NCBI RefSeq assembly: GCF_019834675.1
Contig: NZ_JABUBU010000030.1
Location: 1 to 32,419, forward strand
Direction: 5' to 3'
Source of the DNA: Rhodococcoides corynebacterioides
GTDB lineage: Bacteria; Actinomycetota; Actinomycetes; Mycobacteriales; Mycobacteriaceae
Length of the DNA: 32,419 nt
Position 1 is the stretch's first letter. Each line of letters starts with the position of its first letter. Positions 14,171-22,727 of this stretch are shown here, one piece after another. A program made the translations under genes and the position numbers. Below the pieces are notes generated by a model. It was not told the origin of the DNA and did not search any database. It saw nothing but the letters and a program-made list of their open reading frames with translations.

Positions 14171-15388
14171 TCACACGGCGACCGGCTCGGCCATCGTGCG
14201 GGGCCACGTGCGCGCGGCCACTGCTGCGCTGAGTGTAGCGAGCAGGGCGGCCGTGGCCACGGCGACGACCGGGGTCGCGGCCAGGACTCCGGTCAGGGGA
14301 TAGGTCACCAGGAAGCAGGCGTGCGAGAGGGAGAACTGGGCGGCGAAGACGAGGGGCCGGTCGGCCTCGGCGGTCCGATCGCGCAGGAGTCGCCCGGCGG
14401 GGGTGGAGATGGCGGACGTCGCGGCGCCCAGGACGGTCCAGCCGATCACCAGGACCACCCAGCCGCCGCCGACGGCGACGCCGATCGCCGTCAGTGCCAG
14501 GCCGAGGGACGCGGCGACCGCGCCGGCGAGCACGACCGGTCGGACGGATTCGACCCGATCGAGGACGCGGGGCAGGGTCAGCGCGACCACCATCGAGCCG
14601 AGGCCGAAGCACGCCAGCGCCAGCGCGACGGCGGTCTCCCCGCCGCCGAGAGTGTCCCGGACGATGCCGACGGTGGCGACAAGCACCAGCGCGGTCGCCG
14701 CCGCGACGACGCCGTTGAGCCAGAGCAGCCCGCGCAGCACGGGATCGGTGAGCATGAGGCGCGCGCCGGACGTCACCGGCGGTCGGGGTCCGGCGGTGTC
14801 CGCGATCCGGAGCGCTCCGCGGTCGGTCGACAGGCCTCGCCACACCAGCAGCGCGGACGCGACGAACCCGACGAGCGTCCCGACGAACAGGGAGTGGTAG
14901 CTCGTCACCAGCAACGCGGCGGCGGCCAGGACGGGACTGAGCACCGATTCCAGGTCGTACGCCAGCCGGGAGAGGGACAGGGCGCGGGTGTAGTCGCGGT
15001 CGTCGGGCAGCACCACCGGGATCACCGCCTGGAACGCGGGGGTGAAGGTCGCGGACGCGGACTGCAGGACGGCGATCAGCACGTAGATCTGCCAGACCTG
15101 GTCGACGAACGGCAGGGCGGCGGCCACGGCGCCGCGCACCACGTCGGCACCCACCATGAGCGTGCGACGCGGAACGCGTTGCGCCACAGCCGACATCACG
15201 GGCGCGACGACGACGTAGGCGACCATCTTGACGGCCAGGGCGACGCCGAGGACGACGCCGGCGTCGGTGCCCGCGAGGTCGTACGCCAGCAGTCCGAGGG
15301 CGACGGTGAGCAGACCGGTCCCGACGAGGGCCACCACCTGGGCGGCGAACAGCAGGCGGAAGCGAGGGGCGCGCAGGACGGACCACAT
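14171..15388 (-). CDS. Major facilitator superfamily transporter
   Basis: About 405 residues with roughly 12 membrane helices in the MFS pattern, of the DHA3-like exporter type. It begins MWSVLRAPRFRLLFAAQVVA and has the loop motif MSAVAQRVPRRTL after helix 2. It probably exports a small molecule by proton antiport; the substrate is unknown. I chose the ATG at 15388 because MWSVLRAPRF is the typical opening of this family, while an upstream in-frame start at 15424 would add 12 hydrophilic residues. It forms an operon with the ArsR gene, which suggests efflux induced by a compound or metal. Confidence 0.9.
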   Translation of the reverse strand: MWSVLRAPRFRLLFAAQVVALVGTGLLTVALGLLAYDLAGTDAGVVLGVALAVKMVAYVVVAPVMSAVAQRVPRRTLMVGADVVRGAVAAALPFVDQVWQIYVLIAVLQSASATFTPAFQAVIPVVLPDDRDYTRALSLSRLAYDLESVLSPVLAAAALLVTSYHSLFVGTLVGFVASALLVWRGLSTDRGALRIADTAGPRPPVTSGARLMLTDPVLRGLLWLNGVVAAATALVLVATVGIVRDTLGGGETAVALALACFGLGSMVVALTLPRVLDRVESVRPVVLAGAVAASLGLALTAIGVAVGGGWVVLVIGWTVLGAATSAISTPAGRLLRDRTAEADRPLVFAAQFSLSHACFLVTYPLTGVLAATPVVAVATAALLATLSAAVAARTWPRTMAEPVAV

Positions 15389-15453
15389 GGCCGCGACGAT
15401 ACCTATAAGTTCGCACGTGTGCACATGAGCACCGGTGAGATCGACGGAGGGTC

Positions 15454-15482
15454 TGGTGCTCCGGCCCGGTTACGGACATAAT
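15454..15482 (+). promoter_or_regulatory. Promoter of the four-gene membrane operon (leaderless)
   Basis: TGGTGC at 15454-15459 and CATAAT at 15477-15482 (5 of 6 matches to TATAAT) are 17 nt apart. CATAAT ends 7 nt before the GTG at 15490, and no ribosome binding site is visible, so the transcript probably starts at the GTG. The divergent MFS promoter must share this 100-nt gap. Confidence 0.55.
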
Positions 15483-15489
15483 CCGTGAC

Positions 15490-17409
15490 GTGAACGATGT
15501 AGGTGTTACCTCGAGTAACCTGATCGCTGCCGCACAACAGGGCGGCGGGGCCGCGCTGGATCAGGTCATCGGCATGAGTGCTGCCGCCGGCGTGATCTCG
15601 CTGTTCCTGCTGTACCTCGCGGTCATGCACCGCACCCGCCGCATCACGTGGTTGCAGCGGCTCGCGGACTACGCGGGGGAGAAGACCAACCGGCCCGGCT
15701 GGGTGGCGCTGCCGATCGTCATGTTCATCTCGACGATCCTCACGGCGTTCTTCGGCTTCATCTGGGACGTCAGCCTGCACATCGGACGCGGCCGCGACGA
15801 GGGGCCGCTGGCCAACCCGGCCCACTACTTCATCCTGGTCGGGCTGTTCTTCCTCTTCATCGCGGGCTGCCTCGCGATCATCCTGCCGATCGACGAGAAG
15901 CCCGGCCCGTCGGCCGTGAAGATCACCCGCACCTGGTACGCCCCCACGGGCGGCCTGCTCATCGCCGGTGCGGGTCTCTACGCGCTCATCGGCTTCCCGC
16001 TCGACGACATCTGGCACCGCATCTTCGGCCAGGACGTCACCCTGTGGGGCCCGACCCACCTCATGCTCATCGGCGGCGCCGGACTCTCGCTCGTCGGCGT
16101 CCTGCTGCTCGAGCACGAGGGTCGCGTCGCCATGGCGGGCAACGTCGCCACCGATCCCGAGTCCGCCGGTGACCCCACCGGCGACACCGACTCGCGCCCG
16201 GCCGTCGGCGTCGAATCGGGACGACGCGCCCTCATCACCTGGTTCATGCGGGCGTCGGCGTTCGGTGGCCTGGTCATCGGCCTGTCGGTCTTCCAGATCG
16301 AGTACGACTTCGGTGTCGAGCAGTTCCGCCTCGTCTTCCAGCCGCTGCTGCTCACGGCCGCCGGCGCGTTCGCGCTGATCGCCGCGGTCCTCATGGTGGG
16401 CCGGGGCGCCGCGCTCTTCGCCGTCGCGTTCGCCGCCGTGGTCCGCTGGATCACTGCGCTGCTGGTGGGACCCGTTCTCGGCGAGCCGCACAGCACGTTC
16501 GCGCTGTACCTGGGCATGGCCCTCGTGGTCGAGGTCCTGGGACTGACCGCGCTGACCAAGCGCCGGCTGCTGTTCGGCGCCGTCGCGGGCCTGGCCGTCG
16601 GCACGGTCGGCGTGTTCCTCGAATCGTTCTGGGTCGAGGCCACCTACCTCTACCCGTGGCCGAGCAGCATGTGGCTCGAGACGCTGGCCACCACCATTCC
16701 GACGGGTGTGCTGGTCGGCCTCACCGCCGGCCTGTTCGCGCAGGCGCTCAGCGGAGACGGCCTGCCGCGCCCCGCGATTCGCCGGTCCATCGTGCTCGGC
16801 ATGGTGGTGGTCTGCTCCGCGAGCGTCGCCAACGGGCTCATGATCGACGTGCCGCAGAACGCACAGGCCACCGTCCAGCTCACCGACGCTCCGCGGGAGG
16901 ACGGCTTCCGCATGGTGAACGCCACCGTGCAGATCGAGCCGTCCGACCTGATCTCCGACGATCCGCAGTGGGTCTCGCTCCTCGCGTGGCAGGGCGCGGG
17001 TGACACGCTGCACGGCCTCGTCGTCGACAACCTCGAGCGGACCGGCCCGGGTGAGTACCGCTCCACCCGCCCCATGCCCGTCGACGGCACGTGGAAGACC
17101 TTCCTGCGCGTGCAGGACGGACGGACCATGGCCGGCGCGCCCATCTTCATGGCGGCGGACGAGGGCATCGGCGCCGAGGAGGTGCCCGCCCTCGCGGAGT
17201 TCACCCGCCCCCTCGAGTACGAGACCAAGCTGCTCCAGCGCGAGCGCAGCTTCGACCACCCGGCCTGGCTGTTCGCCGCCGCGTCGCTGGTGGTGCTCGC
17301 GTGCTCGCTCGCCCTGCTGTGGGCGCTGTCCTGGGGTGCGGCGCGCATCAGCCTCCGCTCGCCCGGCAACACTGCCAGCCGCGACGAGCGGCCCCGGACC
17401 CGCGTATGA
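15490..17409 (+). CDS. Multi-pass membrane protein of unknown function (operon gene 1)
   Basis: A 639-residue protein with about twelve membrane helices in residues 30-475. An extracytoplasmic domain at about 480-590 follows (VQLTDAPREDGFRMVNATV to TWKTFLRVQDGRTMAG), and a last helix lies near 600-620 (PAWLFAAASLVVLACSLALL). Several histidines sit at helix ends in motif-like settings: WDVSLHIGRG, NPAHYFILVG, DDIWHRIFGQ and WGPTHLMLIG. These resemble metal or heme sites, but no known family was recognised. The GTG start looks leaderless. The stop overlaps the next start by 4 nt (ATGA). It probably forms a complex with the three genes behind it. Confidence 0.85.
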   Translation: MNDVGVTSSNLIAAAQQGGGAALDQVIGMSAAAGVISLFLLYLAVMHRTRRITWLQRLADYAGEKTNRPGWVALPIVMFISTILTAFFGFIWDVSLHIGRGRDEGPLANPAHYFILVGLFFLFIAGCLAIILPIDEKPGPSAVKITRTWYAPTGGLLIAGAGLYALIGFPLDDIWHRIFGQDVTLWGPTHLMLIGGAGLSLVGVLLLEHEGRVAMAGNVATDPESAGDPTGDTDSRPAVGVESGRRALITWFMRASAFGGLVIGLSVFQIEYDFGVEQFRLVFQPLLLTAAGAFALIAAVLMVGRGAALFAVAFAAVVRWITALLVGPVLGEPHSTFALYLGMALVVEVLGLTALTKRRLLFGAVAGLAVGTVGVFLESFWVEATYLYPWPSSMWLETLATTIPTGVLVGLTAGLFAQALSGDGLPRPAIRRSIVLGMVVVCSASVANGLMIDVPQNAQATVQLTDAPREDGFRMVNATVQIEPSDLISDDPQWVSLLAWQGAGDTLHGLVVDNLERTGPGEYRSTRPMPVDGTWKTFLRVQDGRTMAGAPIFMAADEGIGAEEVPALAEFTRPLEYETKLLQRERSFDHPAWLFAAASLVVLACSLALLWALSWGAARISLRSPGNTASRDERPRTRV

Positions 17410-17639
17410 CGGTCATGGGACCACCGCCCGGCACCGTCTGGATGGCGGATCACCCGCTGATCCTGGCGGTGCCGGCGTTCGTGCCGGCGCTGATCATCGC
17501 GGGCGTCGTGGGGTACATCGTGGTGCGCGACCGCCGTGCGGAGCGCGCCGAGAACGAGGCGGCCGCGGCGCAGGACGATCTCGCCGCCGCCAACGACCGA
17601 GAAGACGGCCGGAATCGGCCCGACCAGGGGGACACGTGA
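17406..17639 (+). CDS. Small single-helix membrane protein (operon gene 2)
   Basis: A 77-residue protein with one membrane helix (about 18-40, LILAVPAFVPALIIAGVVGY). A charged C-terminal helix rich in Ala, Glu and Arg (about 43-68) could form a coiled coil. Its ATG overlaps the stop of gene 1 (ATGA), and its own TGA overlaps the GTG of gene 3. This strict coupling points to an accessory subunit made in fixed ratio with the large membrane proteins. No family recognised. Confidence 0.8.
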   Translation: MTVMGPPPGTVWMADHPLILAVPAFVPALIIAGVVGYIVVRDRRAERAENEAAAAQDDLAAANDREDGRNRPDQGDT

Positions 17640-18064
17640 GAACACGCCGACTGCTGACGACGGTGGCCGCGGTGGGACTGCTCGCCGCCGGCTGCGGCGG
17701 CTCCGAGAGCGAGACGCCGGCCGCGCCGAACGACGTGTCGGCGACGGTGGACACCACCGTCGTCCAGAGCGACAGCGAGCAGGCCACCGACACCGACTCC
17801 ACCGACATCGACGTCAGCATCGCCGGTGGGGAGGTCACGCCCACCGACGAGCGGATCGACGGCACCGTGGGCCGAGAGATCGTGCTGACCGTCGACAGCG
17901 ACGCCGTCGACGAACTCCACGTCCACTCCGTGCCGGAGTACACCTTCCCCGTCGCGGTCGGGGAGGACCAGGAGTTCCGCTTCACCGTCGACGTCCCGGG
18001 ATCCGTGGACATCGAACTGCACGACGCGGGCGTCACCGTCGCCACGGTGCTCGTCCGGCCGTGA
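17636..18064 (+). CDS. Cupredoxin-like lipoprotein (operon gene 3)
   Basis: A 142-residue lipoprotein with an N-terminal signal and lipobox LLAAGC (Cys20). An acidic Asp/Ser/Thr linker (about 25-60) follows. The C-terminal beta domain (about 60-142) reads like a small cupredoxin-type fold: TVGREIVLTVDSDAVDELHV, FRFTVDVPGSVDIELHDAGV and a final strand VATVLVRP. His95 and His97 (HVH) and His129 (ELHD) are possible metal ligands. The cysteine of a classical type 1 copper site is missing, so copper binding is uncertain. The GTG start overlaps the gene 2 stop (GTGA) and its stop overlaps gene 4 (GTGA). Surface-exposed by prediction. Confidence 0.82.
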   Translation: MRTRRLLTTVAAVGLLAAGCGGSESETPAAPNDVSATVDTTVVQSDSEQATDTDSTDIDVSIAGGEVTPTDERIDGTVGREIVLTVDSDAVDELHVHSVPEYTFPVAVGEDQEFRFTVDVPGSVDIELHDAGVTVATVLVRP

Positions 18065-19410
18065 CCCCGGGCCACACCGCGGCCGTGAGGCCGGGCCACA
18101 CCGACCTCCTCGCCCACGGCCTCGGCGGGTCGACGGACCTGCCGATCCCCATCACCTACGCCCTCATCGGCGGGGCGTGGGCGCTCGCGGCGTCGTTCGC
18201 GATCCTGTTGGTGGCGTGGAAGACCCCGCGTCTCGACGCGGGTCGGGTGCGTCGCGGGCTCCCGGGACTCACGCGGGTGGTCGACTCCCCGGCCTTCCGC
18301 GGCGTCGTCGGCGTTCTGTCGGTCGCGTTGGCCGTCTGGGTCGGTCTGGCCTCGGTGCTGGGTCCGCAGGACTCGTCGAACGCCCTGATGGGCGTGTTCT
18401 ACGTGCTGGTGTGGGTGGGGCTGGTGCCGGCCTCGCTGATCGCCGGTCCGGTGTGGCGGGTGGTCTCACCCGTGCGTGCCCTGCACCGCGGGGTGTGTGT
18501 CGTGCTGCGGCGCAACCCTTCTCGTGGTGCGGTACCGCTCCCGGCCGTCGGGGTGCTGCCCGCGGTGGTGGGGCTGTTCGCCTTCGTGTGGCTGGAGTTG
18601 GCGTCGGCCGATCCGGGTTCCGTTGCCGCCGTGCGGCTCTGGTGTCTGGTCTACGTGGTGGTGCTGCTGCTCGGCGGGCTCGTCTTCGGTGAGCGCTGGT
18701 TCGCCGCGGCCGATCCGTTCGAGGTGTTCTCCGACGTCGTGGCGCGCCTGTCCTGGCTCCGTCGTGATCGGGAGTCGGGTCAGCTCGCGGCGGTGAGCCC
18801 GCTGGACAATGCCGCGTCGCTGCCGATCCGACGCGGCACCGTGGCGGTCATCGCGACTCTGCTGGGCTCGACGGCGTTCGATTCCCTGGCGCAGACGCCG
18901 TTCTGGAAGGACCTCGCCCGCGGCGCCGATCCGGTAGTGGCCCGCACCCTTGGTCTGCTCGCGTGCATCGCGATCGTGGGCACCGCGTTCTGGCTGGCCG
19001 CCCGCACCACCGGCGGGGTCACCCGCGACGAGCGCGCGAGACTGCCGGGGCTGCTGGCACATTCGCTGATTCCCATCGTGGTGGGGTACTTCGTCGCCCA
19101 CTACCTGACGTACCTGGTGGAGAAGGGGCAGCAGAGCGTCTTCACCTTGTTCGACCCGTTCGACCGCGGGTGGAACCCCCTCGGCATCGCCGACGCGTCC
19201 GTGAACTACGCCCTGTCCTCGCACCCGTCGGTGCTGGCCAGCATCACGGTGCTCGCGGTGGTGATCGGCCACATCGTCGGTGTCACCCTCGCGCACGACA
19301 CGTCGCTGCGCGTCCTGCCGAAGCGTCACGCCCTCACGGGGGAGTTGGCGCTGATGATGGTCATGGTGCTCTACACGTTCCTCGGGCTGTATCTACTGTT
19401 CGGCGCCTGA
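18061..19410 (+). CDS. Multi-pass membrane protein of unknown function (operon gene 4)
   Basis: A 449-residue protein with about nine to ten membrane helices. The first is ITYALIGGAWALAASFAILL and the last MMVMVLYTFLGLYLLF. Histidines occur inside helices in AHSLIPIVVGYFVAHY and IGHIVGVTLAHD, and a cytoplasmic loop FGERWFAAADPFEVFSD is well formed. Some database entries for proteins of this general kind carry the name fenitrothion hydrolase, as I recall, but no hydrolase motif is visible and I do not adopt that label. The GTG overlaps the stop of the lipoprotein gene. The histidines together with the cupredoxin-like partner suggest metal handling or electron transfer; this is inference. Confidence 0.83.
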   Translation: MTPGHTAAVRPGHTDLLAHGLGGSTDLPIPITYALIGGAWALAASFAILLVAWKTPRLDAGRVRRGLPGLTRVVDSPAFRGVVGVLSVALAVWVGLASVLGPQDSSNALMGVFYVLVWVGLVPASLIAGPVWRVVSPVRALHRGVCVVLRRNPSRGAVPLPAVGVLPAVVGLFAFVWLELASADPGSVAAVRLWCLVYVVVLLLGGLVFGERWFAAADPFEVFSDVVARLSWLRRDRESGQLAAVSPLDNAASLPIRRGTVAVIATLLGSTAFDSLAQTPFWKDLARGADPVVARTLGLLACIAIVGTAFWLAARTTGGVTRDERARLPGLLAHSLIPIVVGYFVAHYLTYLVEKGQQSVFTLFDPFDRGWNPLGIADASVNYALSSHPSVLASITVLAVVIGHIVGVTLAHDTSLRVLPKRHALTGELALMMVMVLYTFLGLYLLFGA

Positions 19411-19498
19411 CCGGCGGGCCGGACGGTTAGGCTCCGGGCACCGTCACGAAGGTGACCGCCCGGCGTGGGGCTCGGGCACGGACCAGCAGGGGGTTGCG

Positions 19499-21535
19499 GT
19501 GGGGTTCTCGCGCGTCGTTCGATCCGGTCTCGTTCGCTCCGGCGTCGTGCTGGGCACCGCTCTCGCCGTCGCGATCGGCTCGGCCGTCACGCCGGTGGCC
19601 GCCGACCCCACGGGCGGTGCGGACGCCGCCGCGTGGACCGCCGCGGCCGACGCCCCGCCGCAGTACCCGCAGGTGGCCATCGACTGGGACGTCCCGGTGA
19701 CCATGAGTGACGGAACCGTGTTGCAGGCCAACGTCTATCGGCCCGCGGACGCCGCCGGGCGGCCCGTCGACACCGCGCTGCCCACCGTTCTCAACATCAC
19801 CCCGTACACCAAGCTGGTCGGCAATCTCATCGACTCGATCCAGCAGATCCCCGGCGTGAGCGAGCCGGTGCTCGACTTCCTGGCCGGGCTCAACTTCGCG
19901 GGCACGCCGTTCGACGGCATCACCGAGCTCACGCAGGCCGTCGACGGCGGCGGCCTGCGCACCTTCGGCGTCAACCGCAACCTGGTGCAGAACGGCTACG
20001 CGCAGGTAGTGGTCGACGCCCGCGGCACGGGGTTCTCGCAGGGCACCTGGGACGTGCTGGGGCCGCGTGAACAGCAGGACTCGGTGGAGATCATCGACTG
20101 GGTGTCGCGGCAGCCGTGGTCCGACGGCGCCGTGGGTATGTCCGGCATCTCCTACTCGGCCATCAACTCGGTTCAGGCCGCGGCGCTGCGCCCGCCGGCG
20201 CTGAAGGCGATCTTCCCGGTGGAGCCGGGCAACGATCTGCTGCGGGACATCGTCGGCACCGGTGGTGCGCTGGGCGTGGGGTTCATGCCGCTGTGGCTGA
20301 CCCTGGTCAACGTGCTGAAGTTCGTGCCGAACGTGCAGTCGATCCTGCAGGGCTCCTTCGATTCTCGGTGGTTGCAGTCGCGTCTGGACGATCCGGCGAT
20401 CCTCATCCCGGAGCTGGCCAACGCCCTCACCGCCCCCACCATCGCGGACGTGCGGCCCAGCACGCTCGACGTGGCGCAGGACGGACAGTTCTACGCCGAC
20501 CGCAGCGCGGACACCGCGAACATCACCGTGCCCACCATGGTCTACGGCGGGTGGCACGACATCTTCACCAACTCCGAACCCCGCATCTACCAGGACATCC
20601 CGCTCGAGCCCGGCCGCAAGCAGCTCATCATGGGCGACGGCTACCACGTCAATCCCGGCGCCGGCTTCGGCCGCCCGGGCAACCCGCCGCGGCTCGACGC
20701 GCTGCAGCGGGCGTGGTTCGACCACTGGCTCAAGGGGATCGACAACGGCATCGAGAACTACGGCCCGGTCACGCTGTTCCAGCAGGGCGGTGGGTGGACC
20801 ACCACCTCGCAGTTCCCGCGGCCCGGCGCGCAGTCGGAGCGGGTGTACCTCTCGGCCGCGCCCAGCGGCACCGCCGGCCACAGCCTGCACGACGGCAGCC
20901 TGACCGCGCAGGCCGTCCCCGACACCGCGCGGCTCACCGTCGCCCCGGGTCTGCGCGGCCTGTGTTCGCGGGACGCGGCGGTCGGAACGGCCGGAGCGGC
21001 AGCCATTCTGGGCTCGGCGTGCACGCGCGACTCGCGGTTCAACGAGGCCGAGGCGCTGACGTTCACCGGGGCGCCCATGACCGCTCCGACGCAGATCTCC
21101 GGGGCCACCAACGTCCGGCTCAACACCGTCCTCGATCGGCCGGACGGTTTCTGGGCGGCCACGCTGAACGACGTCGCGCCCGACGGCACGTCGACCCCGC
21201 TCACCCACGGCGCCCTCACGGCGTCGTTGCGGGCGATCGACGAGGCGAAGAGCACCCGCAGCGCCAACGGCGATTACGTCGACGCCAAGCCGGCGCTCAC
21301 ACTGGCGTCCCGGCAGCCCGTCGTTCCGGGGCAGCCGACCACCGTGGACGTCAATCTGCTGCCGACGGACGCGGTGATCCAGCCGGGGCACCGGCTGCGG
21401 CTCGACGTCTACGCCGCGTCCGTGCCGCGGTACCTGCCGCTCGGTCCCATGCTGGTCGACTCCGGTCTCGCGCCGCAGCACATCCAGCTGGACCCGAGCA
21501 GGCCGAGCTTCGTGAACGTGCCGTTCGTGAACTGA
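19499..21535 (+). CDS. Secreted CocE/NonD-family alpha/beta hydrolase
   Basis: A 678-residue exported hydrolase. A signal peptide ends near residue 35 (VTPVAADP). An alpha/beta hydrolase domain of the X-Pro dipeptidyl-peptidase (S15)/CocE type follows, with oxyanion-loop region DARGTGFSQGTW, nucleophile Ser218 in SGISYSA, Asp354 in GGWHDIF and His383 in GDGYHVNPG. The C-terminal third is the galactose-binding-like jelly roll of this family. Substrates of relatives include acyl esters such as cocaine, beta-lactam esters and X-Pro peptides; here it is undefined. The nucleophile elbow ends in Ala where Gly is usual. The GTG start is preceded by a G-rich ribosome binding site. It stands between the membrane operon and the cobalamin riboswitch. 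Confidence 0.9.
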   Translation: MGFSRVVRSGLVRSGVVLGTALAVAIGSAVTPVAADPTGGADAAAWTAAADAPPQYPQVAIDWDVPVTMSDGTVLQANVYRPADAAGRPVDTALPTVLNITPYTKLVGNLIDSIQQIPGVSEPVLDFLAGLNFAGTPFDGITELTQAVDGGGLRTFGVNRNLVQNGYAQVVVDARGTGFSQGTWDVLGPREQQDSVEIIDWVSRQPWSDGAVGMSGISYSAINSVQAAALRPPALKAIFPVEPGNDLLRDIVGTGGALGVGFMPLWLTLVNVLKFVPNVQSILQGSFDSRWLQSRLDDPAILIPELANALTAPTIADVRPSTLDVAQDGQFYADRSADTANITVPTMVYGGWHDIFTNSEPRIYQDIPLEPGRKQLIMGDGYHVNPGAGFGRPGNPPRLDALQRAWFDHWLKGIDNGIENYGPVTLFQQGGGWTTTSQFPRPGAQSERVYLSAAPSGTAGHSLHDGSLTAQAVPDTARLTVAPGLRGLCSRDAAVGTAGAAAILGSACTRDSRFNEAEALTFTGAPMTAPTQISGATNVRLNTVLDRPDGFWAATLNDVAPDGTSTPLTHGALTASLRAIDEAKSTRSANGDYVDAKPALTLASRQPVVPGQPTTVDVNLLPTDAVIQPGHRLRLDVYAASVPRYLPLGPMLVDSGLAPQHIQLDPSRPSFVNVPFVN

Positions 21536-21545
21536 CGCCGCCGGG

Positions 21546-21670
21546 TTAGGGTGGCCGGGCACGCGTCGTCCGGCGAGGGAATCCGGTGGGAATCCGGAAC
21601 TGGCGCGCAACGGTGACGGGCCCGTCCGACGGGTCCGAAGTCCGATTGCTCGCCGGCCGACACCACCCTC
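21546..21670 (+). ncRNA. Cobalamin (B12) riboswitch
   Basis: The conserved core is unmistakable: GAGGGAATCCGGTGGGAATC at 21575-21594 followed by CGGAACTGGCGCGCAACGGTGA, ending at 21616. It is followed by a B12-box-like TCCGAAGTCCGATTG (21633-21647) and CGCCGGC. GGGTGG (21549-21554) can close the aptamer with CCACCC (21663-21668). The decapalindrome ACGGGCCCGT occurs inside the aptamer (21616-21625) and again at 21683-21692, just before the ribosome binding region, so the two copies could pair as the switching arm. B12 is expected to shut off the downstream uptake genes. Confidence 0.93.
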
Positions 21671-21713
21671 GGGGCTCCGCGCACGGGCCCGTAGCAGGAC
21701 GGCACAACCGAAC

Positions 21714-22727
21714 ATGTCACGTTTTCTCGCCCTCGCGGCGGCAGCTCTGCTGGTCGCGGGCTGCTCCACCGCCGCCTCCGACACCGCCGAGTCCGCGGTG
21801 CCCGGCTTCCCCCTCACGCTCGAGAACTGCGGCCGCACCGTCACCGTCGACGCTCCGCCGCAGCGCGCAGTGTCGCTGAACCAGGGGTCCACCGAGATTC
21901 TGCTGTCCCTCGGCCTCGCCGACCGCATGGTGGGCACCGCCACCTGGACGGACCCGGTGCGGGAGAACCTCGCCGCGGACAACGCTCGGGTGCCGCGCCT
22001 CGCCGACGACAAGCCGTCGCTCGAGGTGGTCTCCGACGCCGACCCGGATCTGGTGACCGCCTCCTTCGGCGGCACCCTCGGGCCCGGTGGGGTCGCCGAT
22101 CGAGATCGGTTCGCGCAGTTCGGGATTCCGACGTACCTGTCGCCCACGGACTGCGTGGGGATGGCCGCCACCAGCGTCAACGCGGACGGCGCGCGCACCG
22201 AACCGTTGCGGCTCGAGACGGTGTACCAGGAGATCCGGGACCTGGCGGCCATCTTCGACGTCCGCGACCGCGGGGAGCAGCTGGTCGCCGAGCTCACCGA
22301 CCGCGCGCAGCGCGCCGCCGACGGCCTACCGCCCGGTGAGCCCACCGTCGCCTACTGGTTCTCCGACGTCGCCGCCCCCTACATGGCGGGGTGCTGCGGC
22401 GCGTCGGGCGTCATCTCGTCGGCGGTCGGGGCGCGGAACGTCTTCGCCGACACCACCGACGAGTGGCCGCAGATCGGGTGGGAGGCCGTCGCCGACCGGA
22501 ACCCCGACGTCCTGGTCCTCGCCGACCTGTCCCGTCGCACCATCGACGGCGACGCGCTGCAGAGCAAGATCGACTTCCTCGAGGCCAATCCGGTCACCAG
22601 CCGCATGCGGGCCGTGATCGACCGTCGCTACGTCGTCGTCAACGGGGCGGACCTGAACCCGTCGATCCGCACCGTCGACGGGATCGAGAAAGTGGCTGCG
22701 GCGCTGAAGGAGTGGGGCACCGAGTGA
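21714..22727 (+). CDS. Cobalamin-type ABC transporter substrate-binding lipoprotein (BtuF-like)
   Basis: A 337-residue lipoprotein (lipobox LLVAGC, Cys17) of the FecB/BtuF class III binding proteins, with two lobes joined by a long helix. Typical pieces are RAVSLNQGSTEILLSLGLAD at the first strand and helix, LEVVSDADPDLVTASF, and WPQIGWEAVADRNPDVLVLA in the second lobe. The family also carries ferric siderophores and heme; the upstream cobalamin riboswitch argues for cobalamin or another corrinoid. It overlaps the permease gene by 4 nt (GTGA). The substrate is inference from regulation. Confidence 0.9.
   Translation: MSRFLALAAAALLVAGCSTAASDTAESAVPGFPLTLENCGRTVTVDAPPQRAVSLNQGSTEILLSLGLADRMVGTATWTDPVRENLAADNARVPRLADDKPSLEVVSDADPDLVTASFGGTLGPGGVADRDRFAQFGIPTYLSPTDCVGMAATSVNADGARTEPLRLETVYQEIRDLAAIFDVRDRGEQLVAELTDRAQRAADGLPPGEPTVAYWFSDVAAPYMAGCCGASGVISSAVGARNVFADTTDEWPQIGWEAVADRNPDVLVLADLSRRTIDGDALQSKIDFLEANPVTSRMRAVIDRRYVVVNGADLNPSIRTVDGIEKVAAALKEWGTE

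Noticed and set aside
18061..19410. Naming operon gene 4 a fenitrothion hydrolase
   Set aside because: I recall this name on database entries for similar membrane proteins, but no hydrolytic motif is visible and the name may have spread by annotation transfer.
19427..22345. A 972-codon open frame on the minus strand
   Set aside because: It is antisense to the well-supported CocE hydrolase and part of btuF, has a low-complexity Arg/Gly/Val composition and crosses the riboswitch; a GC-driven shadow.
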